Shown piece after piece: positions 1 through 10,553 of a stretch of 64,000 bases of DNA (position 1 is the first letter of the stretch; each line of letters opens with the position of its first letter). Under the pieces are notes generated by a model, which worked only from the letters and a program-made list of their open reading frames with translations, did not search any database and was not told where the DNA came from. The position numbers were made by a program, and so were the translations under genes. This stretch comes from Oscheius sp. JU75. Taxonomy: Eukaryota > Nematoda > Chromadorea > Rhabditida > Rhabditidae. The stretch spans positions 5,964,501 through 6,028,500 of the forward strand of contig JASJZC010000002.1 of NCBI GenBank assembly GCA_037178855.1, given 5' to 3'.

Positions 1-2296
1 CCGCTTAATACAGACAGAGCAGTATTTTTTCCAGTTTGCTGGCTTTTATTGGGCTTCTTGAAAAAGCTGATATATCTCCTCCGCTGGGCAAGGTCAGCCT
101 TTGTCTTACCGAGTCACAAAAGGTTGAATACAGTGCTTTGAAACCTCTGATCCTGCCGTGATTTTTTTCGAAAACCACGTCAAACCAACGTTGTGACAAT
201 GGGAAACTGACTCGAGACGTGTCTAAACGATCGTCAATCTAAAGACTTTGACTGTCTCTGTACTCTTGCATAGATTTCTGCCCCGTAATTTTGCCATCTC
301 TTATTTTTATCTAGAGTTTTCACAAATTTTACCTATCAAACTTCTATGAACCAAGCTAGATTTCAAGAAAGACTTTTCACAACCTGGTCTGGTGCCGAGC
401 AGTCCCGTTTGACCCCTTTTCCCACTAAACATTCTTCAGTGGCTATCCGGCCTGCTACAAACTAGCAGTTTTCTTTTTTCATTCTTGGACCTCTTAGAAA
501 GCGTGATCAATCACTCTTGAAGGAGAATAGATCAAGTATCCTTTTCACCAATTGTTTCACTCGTAGCTGTAGAGTATGCCTTTTCCAACAGGGATCCCTA
601 CAATAAAAAGCTTTTGAGAGACCCTCTCTCTCTCTCCAATGGTCACTCTTTTGATTTTCACGCGATTGACCCGTTCTTTCCTCAGCCGTTTTGTGTTTGA
701 CAAATGATCCTTCTGTTGATTTTACTCAGGTTGCGCGATCCCCTCCCTATAGTGTGTTCACAAAAAACAACCAAACGACCAGCAATCGCGGGCTTTTTTT
801 GGCGCGGATTCAAACGCCTAAAAATTAGATTCAATCATTTCGTTCATCAAACATCAAACAATTTTGTCCTTTTCCGTATTTTTAGTTATTTTTCCGTTTT
901 CCCTTTTGTTAAACAGCAGGTAACATTTATTGGAATAAAGTAGAAAACTTCTCGCTCATCTTCGTCCAAATCACTCTCCTCAGACACAAAATCTTCGGGG
1001 GAATCGATACTAATATGAATATTGATCAGGGAAGTAAAAAAGTTGATGTCTTCGCAACGAATGAATTCTTCTTCAACATAAGAAAAAAGATTTAAAAGAA
1101 GAGCTCATTGAAATTCAAATCAATTTTAGGCTGTTTGAATCCGCGCCAAAAATGCCTGCGATTCGTTTGGTTGTTTTTTTTTTTGTGAACACACTATACC
1201 GATCCATGCCATGGCAGGGATCAGTTCCCTACTACTTCCCCACCTTTTCCCAGTTTGATTTATGTTTTTTGGTTATTTTAATTAACTTCAGTCCAAAGCT
1301 CACTACTTCTCTCGTAGAAACTGTCGAGCATGTCTCTCGGAAGTTTTGCACACCACTGCAAATATCGAGTACCCCACAAAGTCACGATAACACCGAGAAA
1401 ATTGACAAACCATGGAAATTTCCGCGTTGCGTACACATTTTTGCAAACACAAAAGGGTTTCGATGGACGGACGGAGACGACAGCTTATTTTATTGATGAC
1501 CGAAAACGTGGCTCTGAATATTTTGAAAACTGCAGACTGCCGAACCCCCTTGCCAAATTCGTGAAAAGTGTCAAGAAAGTTGAAGCTCGTGGTTTTGTCC
1601 CTAAGATGACGACCAGAAAAAAAGACAAAGAGAAGGGCCGCTGGCTGGGTCATCTTCAGGTCATCGCCAGCGGTTTGACCCCAGCTCTTATCGGATAAAG
1701 GCTCAACAAAATTCACCTGAGGACGTCGTCGGCTTTATGTGTATGAAACGCAGCTGAGCAACCAGTCATTCCAAAACCATTTTTTCGGTAAACCTGAGCA
1801 GCGATGCTCTGACCGGATATACGAAACAGTATAATAATGTCTCATTTAGAACCAAAATCTGTCTTGTTCAGTGGGAAAAGGGGTCAAACGGGACTGCTCG
1901 GCACCAGACCAGGTTGTGAAAAGTCTTTCTTGAAATCTAGCTTGGTTCATAGAAGTTTGATAGGTAAAATTTGTGAAAACTCTAGATAAAAATAAGAGAT
2001 GGCAAAATTACGGGGCAGAAATCTATGCAAGAGTACAGAGACAGTCAAAGTCTTTAGATTGACGATCGTTTAGACACGTCTCGAGTCAGTTTCCCATTGT
2101 CACAACGTTGGTTTGACGTGGTTTTCGAAAAAAAATCACGGCAGGATCAGAGGTTTCAAAGCACTGTATTCAACCTTTTGTGACTCGGTAAGACAAAGGC
2201 TGACCTTGCCCAGCGGAGGAGATATATCAGCTTTTTCAAGAAGCCCAATAAAAGCCAGCAAACTGGAAAAAATACTGCTCTGTCTGTATTAAGCGG
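1..2296. mobile_element. Foldback DNA element with ~431-bp terminal inverted repeats
   Basis: Bases 1-431 reappear as the reverse complement at 1865-2296 with hardly any change: one A/T-run length difference near 171/2130 and a substitution near the inner edge. The centre between the arms (432-1864) shows no transposase I can recognise, only short open frames. This is the form of a non-autonomous foldback or long-inverted-repeat DNA transposon. The left end may lie outside the window, because the arms still match at base 1, so no target-site duplication can be read. TTAA lies four bases inside each visible end and could be coincidence. Near-identity of the arms suggests a recent insertion or ongoing arm homogenisation. 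Confidence 0.85.
748..1198. mobile_element. Nested TA-flanked MITE-like element with ~95-bp inverted repeats
   Basis: Bases 748-845 match the reverse complement of about 1100-1198 imperfectly, starting from the outer ends TATAGTGTGTTCAC and GTGAACACACTATA. Its centre of symmetry (about 973) differs from that of the surrounding foldback element (about 1148), so it is a separate, nested insertion. The ends are bordered by TA, as expected for Tc1/mariner-type targets. No coding capacity is seen, so it would be a miniature inverted-repeat element. The arms are more diverged than those of the outer element. Confidence 0.65.
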
Positions 2297-2862
2297 AATA
2301 GGTTTTTGAGAAAAAGTGGTTTCACGTAGTCCCTTGATTTCAAGATTTATATGTTTCTTTCTATGGTGTCGGTCCGAATTTGGCTATAGAAACACAAGAA
2401 ATACCAAATATCCTGGTTTTGAATCATCAAGAAAGGAAGCGTATTCGATTCAGCATTTGAACATTGAATACGCAGGCAACGGCCTGCCGATACGCAGCCA
2501 AATGAATTGACGAATCCCAAATTTTCTGCCGTTTCTCTCCTTTTTTTCGTGTTTCTTTTTGTTTCGTTTACTACTTTTTCCACGTCAAATTGAAGGAAAA
2601 GATCGTCTCAAATGACGGCAACCGTTTCTTAGCTTATTTCTACTGGGAAAATGCTTATTTTGGCTCTAATATATAAATCAACATAATTGTTTCGCCATTT
2701 CCTTTCTAGTTTGATCATTCTGGGCTTGTTTCATTCAACTGCAGTCGGTTCCTTCGAAAAAAATAGTTCCCTGCTCTATAAACCACGTTATTTCTTGAAT
2801 TTGTCTCTTTCTTCTTCTTACTCGTCTCTTTATCGACTTAATTGTGCGAATTTCAGGGTAAA
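2297..2862 (+). promoter_or_regulatory. Upstream region of the L32 gene
   Basis: This 566-bp stretch between the foldback element and the L32 start holds no open frame I trust. A TATATAAA-like run lies at about 2669-2677. A pyrimidine-rich stretch (about 2800-2830) leads to TTTCAG ending at 2856, seven bases before the start codon. That acceptor could receive a spliced leader or end a 5'UTR intron; the sequence alone cannot decide. Confidence 0.45.
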
Positions 2863-3383
2863 ATGGTCTTTGTATCAGGAACCAAGGTCCGCATTGTCAA
2901 AAAGAAGCTCACCAAATTCAAGCGCCATGAGAGTGACCGGTACGTTTCTTTTCCCACCTTACATGCCGAAAATATCGATGTAATCTATACTTTTCCTCAT
3001 TTGTACACTTTCAGTTACCACCGCCTGAAGCCCAACTGGCGCAAACCTAAGGGAATTGATAACCGCGTCCGTAGACGTTTCCGCGGAACTCGCTCCATGC
3101 CCGTCATCGGTTATGGATCTGACAAGAGAACCAAGTTTGTGCTTCCCAGCGGAATGAAGAAGGTTGTTATCCGCAATGTCAAGGTACTGTTTGTTATTTA
3201 TAGGATTACAAATTGAACTTTTAGGATCTTGACATGCTCCTGATGCAGTCCTACAAATACAGTGGAGAAGTTGCCCACACCACATCGGCCAAATCCCGTA
3301 AAGCCATCGTCGAGAGGGCCAACCAGCTCGGAATCAAGTTGACGAACGGCCATGCCCGTATCCGTACCGAGGAGAGCGAGTAA
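2863..3383 (+). CDS. RPL32: 60S ribosomal protein L32 (eL32)
   Basis: Component of the large cytosolic ribosomal subunit. Exons 2863-2939, 3015-3183 and 3225-3383 join to 134 residues, the usual eL32 length (about 133-135). Family segments are clear: a basic N-terminus with [35 protein letters not shown] near the middle, and [11 protein letters not shown] followed by LGIKLTN near the end. Introns are 75 and 41 nt with GT-AG ends. The start is the first ATG after the acceptor TTTCAG at 2851-2856. The stop is TAA at 3381, with a TATTAAA-like poly(A) signal about 30 bases on. It faces the small secreted-protein gene on the opposite strand and no operon partner is visible. The assignment is secure. 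Confidence 0.97.
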
Positions 3384-4044
3384 ATTGTTGGTTGTTAAAA
3401 TGAATTGTTTTCTATATTAAACGGGTTCGTCTGTTGCTGTTGTTTCTTTATAAGTGACCACTGAAAGGTTGTTGCGGGAGTAGGAGGGACAGTGACTGAC
3501 TTGCGAGCTCAGCAGTTGACCTCAAGAAGGCATTCGGGTCCTTTTGAGCCAATAAGTTGGCTTCTCCGGTAGACAGTTTTAATCTTATCCTGACATGCAA
3601 TCCCAAGTCCGTTCCTGCAAGTGTTTAGTGTGGCCAAGAATGATTTCTCTAACTAGGTTACTAGGATTTCCCGTACTATGTCCCTCTCCATCTTTAAAAG
3701 AACATTTAGACCAACGAGAGACTTTTTTATTGTTCTATTCGCAGCCTTCGCTGCTTTCTTCGGGGTCGTCTTTCGGACCTATCATTTGTTTCGGCAAAAT
3801 AATCAAGACGCTGTTTTTTCATGCAGTCAAGTTCTTTGTTTCTTAAATTAGCCTTTTTTCGTACAGCAAGCCCTTATTAAAACATCGTGACACGATGGTA
3901 ATCTGCGACCGTATTCGGAGTCTAGTGGTTCGTTCCCACTGCCGAATCTTCAACATTCAGAGACCTCTTTTCCATTGAAGCTGACAGAAACCGTTCTAGT
4001 CTTTTAAAAATTCATTGAATGGTTTATATGTTGCTGTTTTTTAT
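3384..4044. other. Convergent spacer between L32 and the 101-residue secreted gene
   Basis: No gene is supported here. It contains the L32 3' end, an 83-codon open frame (3595-3846) with no recognisable features, and a strong hairpin at 3913-3947. The stretch near 4026-4060 vaguely resembles 3428-3465, just past L32 (TTGCTGTT, then TTATAA, then GGCCACT/GACCACT). That could be a decayed local duplication, but the match is weak. Confidence 0.5.
3913..3947. other. Two-tier inverted repeat (hairpin)
   Basis: ATTCGG at 3913-3918 pairs with CCGAAT at 3942-3947. Inside it AGTGG (3924-3928) pairs with CCACT (3936-3940) around a 7-base loop TTCGTTC. The inner arm resembles a tRNA T-arm, but no A box or acceptor stem goes with it, so it is recorded only as a hairpin. 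Confidence 0.5.
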
Positions 4045-4479
4045 TTATAATAAATGGCCACTTGCAGGTCGATGCTGTTGCTGCCGAGAGAAGACCTAAG
4101 CTGATCTTTGTTGCTTTTCGCACGTGGTACTTACACTTGAGAGCGAAAGCCGGCGGAACTGTCGGAAGATGACGTTCCCATGCTCATCGTGGATGAAATT
4201 GTTCTGATTTTCATACTTTTGAAATTAGAACCCTTACCGTTGGATTTTGTCGGAAGGTCTCGTATTCTGATAGAGCTGGCTGCAACTTTGGTAAACCATA
4301 GGGAACACTTCGAATTATTGTCGACTGAAGCTTGTTCTCCTTCACTTTCTCTACTTTAAGGGCCATTTTTTCATAGAGATCTGTCAGTTGAGTGGATGAA
4401 ACGCCTAGAGAGGAAGGACATGTATTTTCAAAGGTTAGTACATACCGGCGGCGAAGACGAGAACTATCACGAGGCGCAT
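4045..4479 (-). CDS. Small secreted protein of unknown family, 101 residues
   Basis: Not recognised as any known family. Four short exons on the minus strand (4479-4446, 4404-4238, 4203-4135, 4080-4045) join in frame through introns of 41, 34 and 54 nt. The product starts MRLVIVLVFAAG, a typical signal peptide with likely cleavage near residue 15. The rest is a charged polypeptide with LTDLYEKMALKVEKVKENK near the N-terminus, FIHDEHGNVIFRQF in the middle and a Gln/His/Ser-rich end. It has one Met and no cysteine after the signal. AATAAA overlaps the stop. An acceptor (GATCAG) lies 6 bases before the ATG, 160 bases downstream of the CHMP7 stop on the same strand, so it could be second in a two-gene operon. 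Coding status is inferred from consistent phases, signal peptide and poly(A) signal; the 34-nt intron is unusually short and is the weakest join. Confidence 0.6.
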
Positions 4480-4645
4480 GAACAACTGATCTTAAGAACG
4501 TACACCCCCGTTACAGCGATTCCTGAACCTTGCTGACGGTCTAATGCGCGAAAATGCAGACCGAGCACGTCACAAATTTCATAGAAAAACTACACACAAG
4601 TTGTACCCATATAGTTGGCGGAAATTCACAGAACTTTTTTTGATA

Positions 4646-6168
4646 TTATGCCGTCTCGCGAAGCCGTTGCAATCTCTTCTCAAGCGAATTATCGTCGACA
4701 TCCATCTCGTGGCTGATTCCGAAGCTTCTGGTGGGCACATCTGGGAGACGAACAGTCGGCGTCTCGGGCTTTTTCTGTTCGGCTAGAAGATTATTGAGCT
4801 CTTGTTCGAGCTCGTCTTCGTCGCCCTTGTTGCGGAGACCAAATCCGGAGCTGAGAGCGTCCTCGATCTCACGGTAGTTGTCTACCGAATTATGGATCTC
4901 GTCCATCGTCTCATCGACCTAATTTTCTCATTGAATACGATAGCAGAAGATAAAATACCTTCTCGGGGGACAGTCCATGCCGGGCCAGGTTGCTCTTGAA
5001 GGCCTGGGCACCCAATTTGTAGGCGTCGATGACCTCCTTATTCAGTTTGCTGCTAGCCAGCTGATGGAGCATCGAGAGCAGTCCCTGAAGCTGTCCGTCC
5101 TTGTCGGTTATGTCTTTCTCTGCCCTGAAATACCCGCTATAACTCCAGTCTTAAAAGAGAGGACCTCTTCTTCTGGCGAAGAAATCCCGCTGCTCTTATC
5201 TTATCGCCCATCCGAATGGCTTTGCGAGCATCCTGATCGTGTTTTGTTACTTTAGCCTCGAGAATTTGAATGTCCTTCTCGACTTTGGCCATGGCTCGAC
5301 GAATATTGTGCACGGAGGCGTCGGCCTCGGTGAATTGAACGGGTCCGTTGCTCGTAGAGTCCTGAAATTTTGTTGTCAAAAAAAAATAGATTTTACCTTG
5401 AATTTGACGATTTTATCGCCATTACCGGCAACTCCGACAGTGATTTCTCCATTGTCGATCATGTGGTCGAGCACAATATCGAAGGCTTCCTACAAACATC
5501 GTAGTTTGGGCAGAAATAGGACAAAATACTTTGTTGAGAATCAGTTCACGAGCATGGTTGTAAAGGTCGTCGTACGAAATCACTTCTCCGGTACAATCCA
5601 GCTCCGACTTTAGCGTATCGACGTAAAGTTTTTGAATGCTCGAGGCTTGATACTAGAAATGAAAAGGGGTTTCAGTCAAAAATGAGCAAACCTCGACTGT
5701 GGGCAGATGAATGAAGCGTGTCGTGTCACTCGTTCCGGTTGAACCGAACAGCCAAGATGACGTTTTAATAAATTGTGTGGCTCCCCAGCCAATCCAGCCT
5801 GAATGCTTTTCCTTCCATTCTTCGACAGTACTCAGCTGATTGTTACTGAAACTTGATTAGTTCAACTTGCTAGGAAAACAAACCTTTTCAAGTGCTCAAT
5901 GATGACTGAGAGTGAGGCTGGAATACGATCGCCTCGTCGGAACTTCCTTTTCAGCAGATCCAGTGTGAAGATGCTCGTTTTCTCGGCTTTGCAAAGCGAC
6001 TCGAGGCAGTCGGTCCAGAATCCTACTTTCCTGTCGTAGTCGAGAGCATTCACGTTTCTGGCCTAATGATGGACAACTGATTTAGAAATACAGTAAACAC
6101 ACCTTTATCGACGCCATATATCCCCGCATTGCTTCCTCATCGGACCAGCATTCGGGTAGGTACGACAT
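4646..6168 (-). CDS. CHMP7: Charged multivesicular body protein 7 (ESCRT-III-like)
   Basis: CHMP7 recruits ESCRT-III and VPS4 to the reforming nuclear envelope and to endosomal membranes. Eight exons (6168-6103, 6062-5884, 5845-5692, 5652-5530, 5489-5397, 5361-5165, 5124-4959, 4918-4646) give 416 residues; human CHMP7 is about 450. The N-terminal half (about 1-200) is the ESCRT-II-like winged-helix region, with a GWIGWG stretch near residue 95. The C-terminal half is an ESCRT-III helical core beginning near residue 210, basic first and acidic later. The last residues, LEKRLQRLRE, fit a MIM1 motif for binding VPS4. Introns are 31-52 nt. The start follows the acceptor GGTTTAG 10 bases upstream. 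It is divergent from mitofusin across 502 bp. Every intron phase checks. Confidence 0.9.
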
Positions 6169-6670
6169 AATTGTGATCCTAAACCATGACACTTTTGTGA
6201 GAAATCATGAATCGAGAAGTAGGAAACAAGGAAAAAAATAAAGTCTGGATTTTTATTGGGATTCAAATACCCGCATTCGACTCTTAGCAAAACTTGAGCG
6301 GAGGTTGCATTCTATTTGTTTTCAAAATTTTTCTTTTCTGTTGCTTTCATATGTGAAAAAGGACTCATTTGCTGTGCAAAAAAATTTTCTCCCAAAAAGT
6401 GTGTAATAACCTAAAACAAACACTGGAGAACCAGAACAAGACCTCCCGTAATTCAAACAAGAAAAATCGGTAACCTCTATGCGGCAGTTCAGTCGCGCAG
6501 AGAAAAGTATGCGGCAGGCTCAGCTGTCACATCTGCGGTTTCAAAACCCACCCACTTCTTTTTGCGTCAAAATAACAGCCTTATGGAATTGTTTAATCCT
6601 TTCTTCTCATTTTTACATGCTGAGATTTAACCAAACAGTAGAATCTTTAGCGTTGTATGTCTGTGAGGAG
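6169..6670. promoter_or_regulatory. Shared upstream region of CHMP7 (-) and mitofusin (+)
   Basis: This 502-bp intergenic stretch separates two divergent start codons and probably carries both promoters. It is AT-rich. It has an acceptor 10 bases before the CHMP7 start and another (CTTTAG, about 6645-6650) about 20 bases before the mitofusin start. No TATA box or repeat stands out. Confidence 0.4.
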
Positions 6671-9600
6671 ATGACAACATACAACAGTATTCCACACACA
6701 AGTGGCGCCGAGTTAAATGGCCGAGCGAATCTTTCACGTGAGTCTTTTTCACTATTTCCTCTCCAAAAAGAGCCTTGAGTGTCAGGAAAGCCGAGCCGTC
6801 GGCAGAATGGAGATCACGAGCCGCTGGCTCGTTTCAGCGAAGCAAAGAAGGCTCTAGGAGAGATCTTTTCAGAGCTGCGCGGCCATGTCGTCGATCTGAA
6901 TGAGCTTTACAATCGTACGTCTTTCATTTATTTTTTCGCGGTTACTGGGATTTCAGGCATACACGATCCCAGCAGCGGAGATTTCACCTCTGCTAATGAA
7001 TGTTCACAAGAGGTTGTCGTTCTGCGGGATTCCATCGACACCATCATGGACACTTTTCGACGGGACAACATGAAGGTTGTCTTCTTTGGCAGGCAAGTTC
7101 TTTTTACAGGAAAACTTTACTTAGCTGTTGCTGTCGTAGATTGATGTACGCTCGGAATAAAAGAATCGACCTAGTACGAAAATTTCTAACATGGAGAACG
7201 CACAATTTTTGTAGTTCTTCCGTTTTGTAAATTGCAATGCTTGGTTCTTTCGTTGTAAAGATAGAAAAAAGCTTTTGTTTTAAAAGACATAGGAATTAAA
7301 TCCCTAACTTCCTGTTTTTCAGAACGAGCAACGGCAAGAGCACGACGATCAACGCAATGCTACACGCCAAAGTGCTGCCCCAGGGAATGGGCCACACCAC
7401 CTGCTGCTTTCTCCAGGTGCAGGGCTGTGACGACGAGAGCGGCTATCTGATGGGCGACGACGAGCAGCGAATCGAGATGAGCAATCTGCACAAAATCGGG
7501 AACGCGATGAGTGCTGACAATTCGGATCTGCCAGCGATGGGACAGGACTCGCTGCTGAAAATCTTCCATCCGAAGGGGCATGGTGACGCCGAGAATCGAC
7601 TTCTACAAAACGACGTGGTCATTGTGGACAGTCCGGGTGTCGATCTATCTCCGGAGTTTGACAGCTGGATCGACAAACACTGTCTAGATGCCGACGTCTT
7701 TGTTCTCGTCGTCAACGCAGAATCTACCCTCACTCAGGCTGTATGTTTTACTTACTTTTTGTTATGTGAACTCGAGGTTCAGGAGAAGAACTTCTTTATA
7801 CGCGTCTCTAAGAAACTCAGCAAGCCAAATGTCTTCATCCTAAACAATCGCTGGGATGCGAGCGCCTCCGAGGCGGAGCACATTGAAGACGTGAGTTCTT
7901 TTTTTTTTTAAATTTGTGTATTCTATTAGCTGCGCGAATTCAATTCTTGGTGATCTACCGCACTTGTATCCAAGTTGAACCTTCTCATGTCGTCTTCGGA
8001 CCCAGTCCACGTTTCTGTAGTCTGATTCCCGGAAAAATTTCACCTATTGTCTTCGTTTACAAACCGTTGAGTTTTCAGGTTCGGCAGCAACATCTGACCC
8101 GCTTCCGACAGTTCCTCGTCCAGGAACTGGACATCTGTACGGAGCGCGAAGTCAAGGATCGGGTCTTTTTCGTCTCCTCGCGCGAGGTCCTGGAGTCGAG
8201 GTTGAAGGCGCGCGGACTTCAGCAGAAGGCCTATCAGATGGAAGGACACAGCGAGCGGCAGCTCGAGTTCCAGAACTTTGAGAAGAATTTCGAGCAGTGC
8301 ATTTCGAGGTATCTTTTGAATATAAAAACGACGTATACTATTCTCAGATCGGCCATCATGACCAAGTTCGAGGCGCACAATCGCCGTGCGTTGGAAATTC
8401 TCGGCCGTATGAAAACCAACATCGAACGAGTGCAGTCGACGGTCAATTCCTGCAAATCGACTCAGGAACAGGATCTTTCAGTTCGTTTTGTCCTTCCTAA
8501 TTTCACAAATTTCAAATTTAGGACGCGAGTCAAGAATTCAACGAATGCCGCCTGAACTTCTCGCAGTTCGAGAAGAAATATCGCGAGCAGACGGAACATC
8601 TGAGGGCGGAGGTCCATTTAAAGGTGTCGGCCGACTACGCCGAAGAAATTGCTCGTCTTGAGGCCATAATTGACCGCTTCAATCAGCCATTTACCGATTC
8701 GTCAGCTGGGATGATTGAGTACAAACAGGTGAGCATTCTTTCTTTCTCCGAAGGGGAAGCCAGAATTTCGAGCAGTGCATTTCGAGTTAGCTGGTACCTG
8801 TCTAAAAAGCACTGTACAGACAGGAAGACGGAGAAGATGAGAGTGGCAGACTGACAGGATCATGACGTTACGTTAAACGTGCTGACAACATGACCTATTT
8901 TAACCATTTTCATTCCAGAAATTGGCCGAATTCACCGACAAATGCCTCAGCTCCGACCTGGAAGCCCGCTGTACCGGAGGCCTGATGAGTCGGATATGGA
9001 ACCTCGAGAACGACATGTTCCGTGAGATCGAATTTTTTATCAATAAACTGAAAAAACTGCAGAGTACGTGATGAAGATCCTAGCCGAGCCCTACCAGCAT
9101 AAGTTGGAGGAGATCTGGCGTTACAGGAAGCCGTTCAAGTTCTCGATCTGCGTCGATGTTCCGACCCTGATGACCGATTTCCACGAGGACCTCGAATTCC
9201 GCTTCACCTTCGGGCTTTCGGCCATCATTCGACGCATAATTGCCTACAGATCCGGCAAGCCGATCACAGCCATACAGACGAATCTTCTCACACCCATGTC
9301 CTTGGTCAGTTTTCAAACTCCTCGCTCGCTTTCACACAAAAAATTGTAGAAAAATGCGCACAAGACGAACACGGAACTCCATGATGAGGCTGTGGCCATG
9401 GCCGAGAAGGAGAATGCCATGATGACGCAGATGGTTCTCACGTCGGCCGCCTATTTGGCCAATGGCAGTCTCGGTGCTCTGGTCATTGGAGGAGTCGTTT
9501 ACAAAGCCGTCGGGTGGAGGGTTAGTTTTTTTTTTAGATGCTTTTATGATACACGGACGATATTGGCTACTAGTTACAATTTTCTATCAATTATTGAAAA

Positions 9601-10301
9601 TTAGGCTCTGAGCGGAGTCGAACCCCTATTGCTGCAGCAGCATAGGCGGAAATTGCGTTCAATAGAATGGATTTTAGTGTTCTTCTTGCTGTAAAACCCT
9701 GTGTTTCCATTCCTAAGCATTGCTTTCTTGTGTACATAAGACTCTCTTTACATTGTGACTAAGCTGATAGCCCTGCTAAAACACGAAAAATACTCTTTCT
9801 TTATTTCCCGTAAATTTACAGCGCCCATTTCAGGTAATCGCAGCCGTTGCATGCTGCTACGGCGGACTCTATGCGTGGGAGCGTTTCCGCTGGAACTCGA
9901 ACGCGAAGGAGCAGCATCTGAAGGACCAGTTCCGAAGCCATCTCGAGGCCCGAATGCGACAGGTCTCCAACGCACATACCATCAATTGCGAGCGACAGAC
10001 CCAACAGTAACTCCCTTATTTTTCTATCTAAAAAACACAATTTTTTAGCGAAATGGACCAGGTTTTCGAGGGATTGAGGGCCACGATGGCTGGGGTTCAT
10101 CGTGAGATGAAGGACAATCTGGACAGCAGGAAGACGGCTATCGAGAAGACTGAAGGAACTCTCAAGAGCTTAGGCACTATCAAGTAAATTTACTATTTCT
10201 TGAAGCATTACATCGAGTTTTTCAGAGGAAAATGTGCCCTCCTGCTTCGCAACATTGAAAACTTCTCATCGCACTACCTTCGTTTCGACTCCTCCCCTTG
10301 A
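6671..10301 (+). CDS. fzo-1: Mitofusin (dynamin-like GTPase of mitochondrial outer membrane)
   Basis: Fuses mitochondrial outer membranes by GTP hydrolysis. Fourteen exons (6671-6737, 6786-6914, 6957-7092, 7323-7740, 7783-7890, 8079-8308, 8348-8480, 8522-8728, 8919-9021, 9063-9304, 9350-9520, 9834-10006, 10049-10183, 10226-10301) give 775 residues, normal for the family. The GTPase domain shows the P-loop GRTSNGKST (about 110-118), DSPGVD (213-218) and NNRWD (271-275). A heptad-rich region follows. Two adjacent hydrophobic segments (about 620-645 and 647-663) form the hairpin in the outer membrane, and a second coiled coil ends the protein. The start is the ATG at 6671; its exon joins in phase to 6786. 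The third intron starts with GC, not GT, and interrupts the P-loop. An AATAAA lies at 10449-10454. First gene of a possible operon. Confidence 0.96.
8284..8308 (+). repeat. 25-bp exon end duplicated in a downstream intron
   Basis: The last 25 bases of mitofusin exon 6, ending at its splice donor (8284-8308), occur again without change at 8762-8786 inside the intron between exons 8 and 9. The copy lacks the GT that follows the exon, so it is not a functional donor. It looks like a small templated insertion. Confidence 0.85.
9603..9655 (-). repeat. tRNA-like fragment with B box (SINE remnant)
   Basis: On the minus strand GGTTCGACTCC (9624-9614) is a perfect RNA polymerase III B box. No A box is seen at the expected distance, so only the 3' half of a tRNA-like head survives. 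It lies in a 313-nt mitofusin intron, while most introns of this gene are 37-60 nt. Confidence 0.5.
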
Positions 10302-10553
10302 AAAATGTCTCGTAGACAGATTTTATACATATTTCGGTGCTGTTTTCGAGCACCGATTGTGTGCGTTCACTTTAGGAAAGATTCTCCCTGTTTTGTGGCC
10401 TATAAGGACCTTTTGCTTTTTTTCATAGATTTAGTTATTGTTTAGGCTAATAAAATATGCTTTAGCTGTTGGAAGTCCTCTCAATGTTGTGTTCTGTGCA
10501 AATTGCTTATCTATGCCTTCTTTGTTCCATTATAAACTCAGAAGAATTCCCAA
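10302..10553 (+). promoter_or_regulatory. Intercistronic region between mitofusin and GCP genes
   Basis: The mitofusin stop is followed by AATAAA at 10449-10454, then a U-rich stretch. The acceptor ACTCAG ends at 10541, 12 bases before the next ATG. The distance of about 87 bases from poly(A) signal to acceptor is typical of nematode operons whose downstream gene receives an SL2-type leader. No separate promoter is obvious. Confidence 0.5.

Noticed and set aside
1303-1716. Overlapping open frames of 114-137 codons in the centre of the foldback element
   Set aside because: They lie on both strands, share no transposase motif, and one overlaps the nested element, so they look like chance frames.
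4140-4210. C/D-box snoRNA-like spacing of GATGA and CTGA
   Set aside because: The boxes are imperfect and the segment is better explained as an exon of the small secreted-protein gene on the other strand.
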